The position numbers were made by a program, and so were the translations under genes. A stretch of DNA of 10,095 bases from CAYLXP01 sp964387425 (GTDB lineage Bacteria > Verrucomicrobiota > Kiritimatiellia > UBA8416), in NCBI GenBank assembly GCA_964387425.1, contig CAYLXP010000171.1, positions 1-10,095 on the forward strand, read 5' to 3'. The notes beneath the pieces are model-generated. The model searched no databases. It had not been told where the DNA came from and saw only the letters and a list, made by a program, of their open reading frames with translations. Below are positions 1 through 5,619 of the stretch, piece after piece; the stretch's first letter is position 1; every line of letters starts with the position of its first letter.

Positions 1-24
1 TTAGGATGGGCCTATTGCCGCGCG

Positions 25-120
25 CTATATCCCGCCCTTTCAGGGTTGAGTCCCCATTTGGTCTCTGCCCCAGGGCGTTGCCCTGGGCTGGTATATGGAG
101 CACTTTCAGTGCTTGGGCAG
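25..120. repeat. Hairpin-rich intergenic repeat element
   Basis: This non-coding block contains three short perfect inverted repeats in a row. Positions 35-45 pair CCCT with AGGG around a TTC loop. Positions 69-87 pair CCCAGGGC with GCCCTGGG around GTT. Positions 99-113 pair AGCACT with AGTGCT, again around a TTC loop. The first and third share the core CTTTCAG. A TATAT sits on the outer side of the first hairpin (26-30) and between the second and third (92-96). Read in one frame the central part gives a spurious peptide containing PGRCPGLVYGALS. I recall very similar peptides from mis-annotated small ORFs in many PVC and related genomes, which suggests a dispersed multicopy repeat. It lies just downstream of the minus-strand fic stop, so it could also form structure in the 3' end of that transcript. 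No T-run typical of a rho-independent terminator is visible. The repeat boundaries are approximate. Confidence 0.6.
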
Positions 121-194
121 GGCCGAGGGGCTCCAGCGACACAAGGTCGGTGGGGACGAAATAGTCTAGAATGCCTCTTGTCGGGGCTAGGTAG

Positions 195-1361
195 CTACAA
201 TTCTGTGCCTGTCTTCAAGACATCGAGATAGGCCGCGTAGACGAAGCTGCGGTCACGTCTTCTTCCCGAGCTTTCGACTAGCACGCCAGCGTCTATCAGC
301 GTCTGAATCGCTTTCGTGGCTGTCGGACGAGTAGTCTCCAGAAGCTCAACGGCACGCGCGATGGTCAACATTGGATGATCGGGAAGCAACTCGAACAGTC
401 GTGCTACCATCAGAGAGCCCGCAGGCGTCGCCAGTACTGCCGCGCGGTCGCGTGTGACGAGGCCAAACAGCTCGCGCGCGCTACCAACAGCCTCTTCAGC
501 AATCGTCCCCACTCCCTCAAGGAAGTAGGCAATCCACCCCTCCCAGTCACCTTCAGAGCGGACGGCGGAGAGCCTCCGATAGTATTCATCCCGATGCCGT
601 TTGAAGAACAGGCTCAGGTAGAGCAGCGGCGCAGACAGGAGTCCCCAGTGCTCAAGAAGGAGCGCTATTAGCAAACGGCCGACCCGTCCGTTGCCATCAA
701 GATAGGGGTGGATACTCTCGAATTGTACGTGCAGCAGGCCGGCGCGGATCAGCGGTGCGAGATCATCCGAGGCATGCATGTATGTCTCCAACCTCGAGAG
801 GCTTTCTTGGACCCGATGAGGAGGCGGCGGTACGAATGCCGCATTGCCCGGGCGCGTTCCTCCGATCCAGTTCTGGCTGCGCCTGATTTCGCCCGGCATC
901 CGGTCTGATCCCCGTGCTCCGGCCATCAGGTGCGCATGGGTTTGGTTTAGGAGTCGCATGGACAGGGGGAGCCCGTCTTTACTGGCCAGCTCAGAGCGAG
1001 CGAACGTGAGGGCATCCAGATAGTTGCAAACCTCCTGCACGTCACTGTTGTCATCGGCTGCATCTTCACCGGCAGCTTCGTGGGCCAGTAGATCGATGAG
1101 GGTGGCTTGCGTGCCCTCAATCTGCGAGGAGACAACGGCCTCCTTTCGCGCAAAACCATAGATGAACCACGCCAGTGACGGCACCATGGCTGCCGCCAGC
1201 TCCAGCCGGCGCAGTCCTTCCTCAGCCGTTTGCAGCAGTTCCGCATGCGCAGTGCCCAGAGTGAGAGGTGGGTTCGCCGGGGGCAGTGGATGCGGGATGA
1301 AAGCCGCTACCTCTTCTCCCCCGACCGTTGTCTTCTCGTACTCACCTGTTCTGCGTTGCAT
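195..1361 (-). CDS. Fic family protein, probable protein adenylyltransferase with C-terminal winged helix
   Basis: This 388-residue cytoplasmic protein belongs to the Fic family, which transfers AMP (sometimes another nucleotide part) from a nucleotide to a hydroxyl group on a target protein. The catalytic motif HPYLDGNGRVGR is complete at residues 218-229, with His218 as the expected catalytic base. An N-terminal Fic_N region (about 5-95) carries SSQIEG at 78-83, which fits the (S/T)xxxE(G/N) inhibitory helix of self-inhibited class II Fic proteins; Glu82 would block productive ATP binding. Residues about 325-380 look like a winged-helix DNA-binding domain. The ATG at 1361 is chosen because the start MQRRTGEYEK followed by a proline-rich stretch matches the usual start of this family, and GGGGA lies five bases upstream. 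The frame stays open to a TTG at 1397 that has no good ribosome site. The target protein is unknown. The gene runs opposite to the downstream operon and shows no obvious link to it. Confidence 0.93.
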   Translation of the reverse strand: MQRRTGEYEKTTVGGEEVAAFIPHPLPPANPPLTLGTAHAELLQTAEEGLRRLELAAAMVPSLAWFIYGFARKEAVVSSQIEGTQATLIDLLAHEAAGEDAADDNSDVQEVCNYLDALTFARSELASKDGLPLSMRLLNQTHAHLMAGARGSDRMPGEIRRSQNWIGGTRPGNAAFVPPPPHRVQESLSRLETYMHASDDLAPLIRAGLLHVQFESIHPYLDGNGRVGRLLIALLLEHWGLLSAPLLYLSLFFKRHRDEYYRRLSAVRSEGDWEGWIAYFLEGVGTIAEEAVGSARELFGLVTRDRAAVLATPAGSLMVARLFELLPDHPMLTIARAVELLETTRPTATKAIQTLIDAGVLVESSGRRRDRSFVYAAYLDVLKTGTEL

Positions 1362-1380
1362 TGCCGTCCCCGTTGTTATG

Positions 1381-1452
1381 AAGGGATTCTTTATCAACGC
1401 TCAACATAAGTAAAGAATTCTTTCTTTTGTTCTTGGGTATGAAAGAATTCTT
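1381..1452. promoter_or_regulatory. Candidate operator: phased AAAGAATTCTTT palindromes
   Basis: A perfect 12-base palindrome, AAAGAATTCTTT, lies at 1412-1423. A second copy with a 10-base perfect core, AAGAATTCTT, lies at 1443-1452. Their centres are exactly 30 bases apart, close to three helical turns. A degenerate third copy, AAGGGATTCTTT (1381-1392), has its centre 31 bases from the first and lies in the fic leader. Spaced, centre-symmetric sites just upstream of a gene whose product ends in a winged helix are what autoregulation would look like, so Fic itself is one candidate binder; another dimeric regulator is equally possible. No confident -35/-10 pair for fic could be assigned. Confidence 0.45.
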
Positions 1453-1651
1453 GCTTGTGAGGAGATCAAGCCTCCGGAATCTCTTGTTTGGCGCGGGCCC
1501 AGATAGCACCATAGCGTTCGCCAGTTCATGTGGTTGCGGCCGACGAAACTCGCGCCCGAAACTCGGAGGACTGCCGCACTTGGCGTGATCTGATTCAAAA
1601 ACGCTTTGAAACCATGTCCACGATCCGGGCAATCCGGGGGTTAATTAGTAT
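1453..1651. other. Non-coding stretch upstream of the sigma-factor operon
   Basis: About 200 bases with no supportable gene; the promoter of the rightward operon should lie here. The only structure noted is a 9-base direct repeat, CGAAACTCG, at 1544-1552 and 1557-1565 (13-base period). Its GAAACT part resembles the GAAC/GAAAC core of many ECF -35 elements, but no matching -10 element at a standard distance stands out. A second TGAAAC lies at 1607-1612. A purine-rich CGGGGG (1635-1640) precedes the sigma-factor start and may act as a weak ribosome site. Confidence 0.35.
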
Positions 1652-2191
1652 ATGGATGATTCACAGGCAAGACGGGATCGTGTTCTGAGAGAGGCGTTCG
1701 CGTGCCGTGTCGAGTTGTTGGCGTATGCCCGGGCGGTGCTGGGTAACTATGCCCTGGCGGAGGACGCGGTGCAGGAGGCCATGCTGGTCGTGGTCAGGAA
1801 ATACGACCAGTTTCAGGAAGGTTCGTCGGTGCTGGCCTGGTGCCGGGCGATCGTGCGTCTCGAAGTCCTGCGCATGAGGCAGCAATGGCAGCGGGACCGA
1901 ACGCTGACCGATCGCCTGCTGGACGACGCGATTGACGCGGCGTTCGACGAATTTCAATCGGCCCGGCAACGCGAGGACGCGGACTCCTGGCGGCACGCCC
2001 TGGCACGGTGTCTGAAGCGAGTGCCGGAACGCGGACGCCGCGTGCTGAAGGCGAGGTTCGTCGACGAACTGAGTTACGTGCAGATTGGCAAGCGCGTGGG
2101 GATGACGCTCGAGGCCGTACGCAAAGCGCTGTTTCGGCTTAAGAAGCAAGTGCGCTTGTGCGTGGAAACCCGCTTGGAAGGTGCGCCATGA
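1652..2191 (+). CDS. ECF-type RNA polymerase sigma factor
   Basis: This 179-residue protein directs RNA polymerase to specific promoters. Sigma region 2 covers about residues 20-80: the LAYARAVLGNYALAEDAVQEA helices, the YDQF core segment, and an aromatic/basic stretch ending in RMRQQWQRDR. A linker of about 35 residues leads to region 4 (about 113-170), where SYVQIGKRVGMTLEAVRKAL forms the helix-turn-helix that reads the -35 element. Regions 1 and 3 are absent, as expected for an ECF (group 4) factor. The composition resembles the ECF group expanded in Rhodopirellula and Verrucomicrobium. Its stop codon overlaps the start of the FecR-like gene (ATGA, 2188-2191), so the two are probably translationally coupled and act as a sigma/anti-sigma pair. 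It likely transcribes its own operon, but no promoter was identified. Confidence 0.93.
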   Translation: MDDSQARRDRVLREAFACRVELLAYARAVLGNYALAEDAVQEAMLVVVRKYDQFQEGSSVLAWCRAIVRLEVLRMRQQWQRDRTLTDRLLDDAIDAAFDEFQSARQREDADSWRHALARCLKRVPERGRRVLKARFVDELSYVQIGKRVGMTLEAVRKALFRLKKQVRLCVETRLEGAP

Positions 2192-3525
2192 AGGAACAAG
2201 CCGATTGGGATGAACTGATCGACCGCCATTTGCGCGGCGAATTGGACGAATCCGAAAAGGAACGCCTGGCTGAACGACTGGACAGCGAGGTGTCGGCCCG
2301 GGAGGACTTTGTCGAGCAGGTGCGGTGGGACACGCGATTTGCGGAAGTGTTACACGAGAAAGGCGAGGCGCCTGCGGAAACGCGGCTTCCGAAACGAAAA
2401 CCGGCCATGGCGTTCTCCAGAATGCTGTTGGCTACCGCGGCCGCCATCATCATTGCGCTCGCCGTGGGTCTGTATCTCCACGGGAGAAGCGCAGACCGAC
2501 CGATTGCCAGGATCACGGGATTGAGCGGTTCGTTCCAGTGGACGGGCGACGGCGCTCGCGTCTCTCACAACCTGAAGAGAGGGGATGAACTGTCGGCAGG
2601 AACTATCGAGGGCATGCTGCCCGGGTCGTGGTTCGAACTGGCGTTCAATGACGGTTCGACGGTCACGATCTTCGGGAATTCGACGCTCACCCTGTCGGAC
2701 CACGGACAGAAGGAACTCCATCTCAAGGAGGGCAGCATATCCAGTAACGTGAGACCTCAACCGGCCGGTAGACCGATGCTTGTTCGCACCCGGTCGGCCC
2801 TGCTCGAAGTCCTGGGTACACAACTCGAGGTCGAGGTCAGGCTTTCAGCCACGATGCTGAACGTCAACGAAGGGCGGGTGCGGGTGACGCGTTTCAGCGA
2901 CGGGCGTACGGTTGACGTGCCCGCTCGGCACCGGGTGATCGCGGCGGCTGATCAGGAAATGCGTCCCTTGCCGGTTCCCGATGCGGTCAACCGATGGCGG
3001 AGTCAGTTGCACCTGGGGCCCCGTCGCCTGCAGGGAAAGTGGTCGCCGGCGACGGAAACCCTGCCCGCGAAGCTCGAAGCGATTCCCTATACCACGCCCA
3101 GTGGAAAGACGATCTACACCGTGGGCTTGGGCGTTTCCCGGGGCGACATGACACCGGTTAATCTCGAGCCCGAATCCCGCCTCCAGGTGCGGGGGCGCGT
3201 CCGGTCGCACCACAAGGTGTACGTGGGCGTCACCGTCCGGAACGCGGACGGGGCCTTCGCGGGACGCTTCCAGGTAACTCGGCCTGCCGAGGACTTTTCC
3301 CCGGGACAGGATTTCGACCTCATGCTTCAACTCGGCGATTTCAAACTCGATCCTTCACTCAAAAACGTGAAGCACAAACTGCCCCGGACGCCTATTAACC
3401 AGGTGGTCGAAACCATCTGGTGTCATTCGCTGGACAAGCAAGCCGGGCTGGAGATCCTCAGCGCCGAGCTGATTCCGTCCGCGGAGGATGTATGGGCAAA
3501 AGGAAGGCCAAACGAACTAAGATAA
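2188..3525 (+). CDS. FecR-like membrane anti-sigma factor / sensor with beta-rich C-terminal domain
   Basis: This 445-residue protein is the likely partner of the preceding ECF factor. Residues 1-75 form a charged, helical cytoplasmic part (DELIDRHLRGELDESEKERL) suited to binding a sigma factor. One membrane helix follows at about 78-98 (LLATAAAIIIALAVGLYLHG) with a basic flank, PKRKP, on the cytoplasmic side. Residues about 105-260 are the exported FecR domain, recognisable from GDELSAGT, FNDGSTVTIFGNSTL, LKEGSIS and LEVLGTQLEVEV. Residues about 300-430 form a separate region rich in predicted beta strands (RLQVRGRVRSHHKVYVGVTV, then GAFAGRFQV and AGLEILSAEL) that resembles carbohydrate-binding jelly-roll modules, but I cannot assign a family. 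The ATG at 2188 is chosen over the GTG at 2158 because it makes the ATGA overlap and has GGAAGG (2176-2181) at good spacing. In known FecR systems the periplasmic part receives a signal and the N-terminus controls sigma activity. The ligand here is unknown. Confidence 0.88.
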   Translation: MKEQADWDELIDRHLRGELDESEKERLAERLDSEVSAREDFVEQVRWDTRFAEVLHEKGEAPAETRLPKRKPAMAFSRMLLATAAAIIIALAVGLYLHGRSADRPIARITGLSGSFQWTGDGARVSHNLKRGDELSAGTIEGMLPGSWFELAFNDGSTVTIFGNSTLTLSDHGQKELHLKEGSISSNVRPQPAGRPMLVRTRSALLEVLGTQLEVEVRLSATMLNVNEGRVRVTRFSDGRTVDVPARHRVIAAADQEMRPLPVPDAVNRWRSQLHLGPRRLQGKWSPATETLPAKLEAIPYTTPSGKTIYTVGLGVSRGDMTPVNLEPESRLQVRGRVRSHHKVYVGVTVRNADGAFAGRFQVTRPAEDFSPGQDFDLMLQLGDFKLDPSLKNVKHKLPRTPINQVVETIWCHSLDKQAGLEILSAELIPSAEDVWAKGRPNELR

Positions 3526-3544
3526 TCTGAGGAGGACCATTCCA

Positions 3545-4531
3545 ATGAACGCAAAACGTAGACAGATCACGATACGGGCCGTGGTGACTCTTGCAGCGGG
3601 TCTTATGGCCGCGGCAGCAGCGGACGGTCAGGACGACTACAGGTTTTCGTATTACGCCAACGGCAGGATCTGTGTGGACAATCTCTCCGGCCTCGACGGG
3701 ACGGATCCTATCATGGTGCCCCCGGGCAAGGGTTGGGAGGATTTCAAACCTTCGTGGTCGAAGACGGGGGACATGTTGGTCTTTTTCCGCCGGGTCAAGA
3801 ACGATCCGGTTGTCGTCAAGTGGAAGACCGTCCTCTGCATCGTCAAGGCTGACGGTACCGGTTTGCAGAAGTTGACTGATGACAAGCACACGAATTTCAA
3901 TCCGACCTGGACACGGGACCGCAGGAACTCGCCCGTCTGGAACCGGAAGCACCCCAGGGGACACTTTATCGTGATGCGCAGCGAGATCGGCAACAAGCCG
4001 GAGGAATGCGTAGCCCTCACAGATGAACGATATCACAACTGGATACACTCCTGCTTGAGGGATGGTCGCATGCTGGTGGAGTCCGCGCACCCCTCGATGG
4101 GCTATGGTTACTACCTGATGACGCCGAAAGCGGGGGGGCGGCCCACGTATCAACGGATCGACGACGGCGGTATGCTGAAGAAGGGATTGATGGCCCGCAT
4201 CAGCATTTCGCCGGATGAAAAGATGGTTTGCTTCGGTCACATGCTCGGCCACGAGTTCAAGGAGCCGGGACACGCGATGTGTATCGCCGACTTTGATGTG
4301 AAGCAACGGAAGATGACGAACCACAAGATCATCGCGAACAAGGAGTACAAGCCCGCCTGGTACGCGTATCCGCGGTGGACCCGGGACGGCAAGGCTGTGA
4401 TTTACCACGCCAACACGACGGGTAAAGGTCGACTCTTTCTATACACACTGGCAGACGGATCGACGAAGCAGGTGTCGAAGAACAACGTCGTCGATTTTCG
4501 CTATCCTCATGTGGAAAACACGCCGAAGTAG
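3545..4531 (+). CDS. Secreted TolB/PD40-like beta-propeller protein
   Basis: This 328-residue protein begins with a basic Sec-type signal (MNAKRRQ, then a hydrophobic Ala-rich stretch, with cleavage likely near residues 25-28). The mature part has recurring PD40/TolB-like blade motifs: DFKPSWSKTGDMLVFFR (67-83), FNPTWTRD (118-125), ISISPDEKMVCF (219-230), AYPRWTRDGKAVIYHAN (274-290) and a final FRYPHVEN (318-325). Each blade has the form P-x-(W/F/I)-(S/T)-x-D-(G/E)-(K/D) followed by a strand. No enzyme motif was seen. Such propellers usually bind ligands or proteins; a few related folds are polysaccharide lyases (oligogalacturonate lyase type), so a glycan-related role is possible but not shown. 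A strong GAGGAGGA at 3529-3536 lies eight bases before the ATG, and the gap to the FecR-like gene is only 19 bases. The export signal is confident, the propeller fold fairly so, the function unknown. Confidence 0.82.
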   Translation: MNAKRRQITIRAVVTLAAGLMAAAAADGQDDYRFSYYANGRICVDNLSGLDGTDPIMVPPGKGWEDFKPSWSKTGDMLVFFRRVKNDPVVVKWKTVLCIVKADGTGLQKLTDDKHTNFNPTWTRDRRNSPVWNRKHPRGHFIVMRSEIGNKPEECVALTDERYHNWIHSCLRDGRMLVESAHPSMGYGYYLMTPKAGGRPTYQRIDDGGMLKKGLMARISISPDEKMVCFGHMLGHEFKEPGHAMCIADFDVKQRKMTNHKIIANKEYKPAWYAYPRWTRDGKAVIYHANTTGKGRLFLYTLADGSTKQVSKNNVVDFRYPHVENTPK

Positions 4532-4545
4532 TCAGGAGGAAGAGA

Positions 4546-5619
4546 ATGCACAGGCTGAATAGACGCGATTTCATCGGGTCAGTTGCGGGTGCTGTGGCTG
4601 CCCTGAATACCCCGCTTGTTTCCGCGGCGGGCAGGAATGCAGCGTACAAGTCCACGGTCTCGGCCGTGCGGGGGAACGATCTGGCCAGGATGACGCTGGA
4701 TGCCCTGGAGGCCCTGGGCGGCATCAATACCGTCGTGAAAGAGGATGAAACGGTCTTTATCAAACCGAATTTCGTCACTGCCCCATGGGCGAAACACAAC
4801 AACTGCTTCGCGAGGGGAGAGTGCACGAAACCCGAAATCCTTCTCGCCGTCACGGAGGAGTGCTTGAGAGCCGGCGCGCGGGAGGTCATCATCGGGGACG
4901 GCAGTCAGCTTCCGGGGTATGAGTGGAAGCACATTCGCACTCTGGACGGCACAACAGACATGGTCACCGAGACGAAGCGTTTGAGTGCAACGTACAGCGG
5001 GAATGTCAAGCTCGCCTGCCTGGAAGTGGATTCCGTGGGCTGGGTTGAGGTGCCTTCGACGTGCAAACAGAGGAGGATCGCCGTATCGGACATGGTGACA
5101 AAGGCTGACAGGGTCATCACGGTCGCGGTCGCCAAAACCCATTCATGGGCGCAGCTGACGCTGGGTCTGAAGAACTTCCTCGGGATCACTTCACTCAAGA
5201 AATACGCCCAGCTTATCGACAACACCTGGTGGAACCGCGGGAGCTTCGATCACAGCAGTCCCCGGGCGATCGCGCAGCCCTATCTTGATATCGTCAAAGC
5301 CGTGAAGCCGGACCTTTCGATTGTGGATTTCTCCGTCTGCCTCGAAAGCAATGGCCCCTCCGTCGGCCAGGGAGGACACACGGTAGATGTCAGGAAGCGC
5401 ATCGGTTCCTGGGCGATCATCGCCAGCAGGGACATCATGGCGGCGGATGCCACGGCCGCGAGAATCATGAACCACGACGCGAGGAAGATGAAACAGCTTA
5501 CGATGGGCTACGCGATGGGGCTGGGGCAGATCGACGAGGATTCGATCGACATCGTCGGCGAGAAACTCGACCGATTGGCCATGAAATGGGAACCCGCTCA
5601 GCTCAAAGGTAAGTTCTGA
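4546..5619 (+). CDS. Tat-exported DUF362 domain protein
   Basis: This 357-residue protein has a twin-arginine export signal, NRRDFIGSVAGAVAAL (5-20), with cleavage likely near VSAAG (25-29). DUF362 signatures follow in order: VFIKPNFV (70-77), VIIGDGSQLPG (114-124), KADRVITVAVAKTHSWAQLT (186-205), LGLKNFLGIT (206-215) and LSIVDFSVCLESNGPSVGQG (257-276). The biochemical role of DUF362 is not established. Some members carry a C-terminal ferredoxin-like domain; this one ends at residue 357 without CxxCxxC clusters. Its Cys residues (87, 93, 106, 158, 173, 265) are scattered, although Cys87/Cys93 lie six residues apart. Tat export implies folding, and perhaps cofactor loading, before export. AGGAGGA at 4534-4540 sits five bases before the ATG. 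The stop overlaps the start of the oxidoreductase gene by one base (TGATG), so the two are likely co-translated. Confidence 0.87.
   Translation: MHRLNRRDFIGSVAGAVAALNTPLVSAAGRNAAYKSTVSAVRGNDLARMTLDALEALGGINTVVKEDETVFIKPNFVTAPWAKHNNCFARGECTKPEILLAVTEECLRAGAREVIIGDGSQLPGYEWKHIRTLDGTTDMVTETKRLSATYSGNVKLACLEVDSVGWVEVPSTCKQRRIAVSDMVTKADRVITVAVAKTHSWAQLTLGLKNFLGITSLKKYAQLIDNTWWNRGSFDHSSPRAIAQPYLDIVKAVKPDLSIVDFSVCLESNGPSVGQGGHTVDVRKRIGSWAIIASRDIMAADATAARIMNHDARKMKQLTMGYAMGLGQIDEDSIDIVGEKLDRLAMKWEPAQLKGKF

Noticed and set aside
46..231. Small plus-strand ORF of 61 codons
   Set aside because: It lies across the hairpin repeat, overlaps the 3' end of fic on the other strand, has no ribosome site, and its peptide is the recognisable spurious translation of the repeat.
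1362..1397. TTG start extending the Fic protein by 12 residues
   Set aside because: No ribosome site, and family members begin at the MQRRTGEY-like segment; the ATG at 1361 with GGGGA upstream is better.
2158..2187. GTG start extending the FecR-like protein by 10 residues
   Set aside because: The ATG at 2188 forms the ATGA overlap with the sigma stop and has a well-placed GGAAGG.
3458..4408. Minus-strand ORF (316 codons) opposite the propeller gene
   Set aside because: Shadow frame; the plus-strand frame has a signal peptide, repeat motifs and a strong ribosome site.
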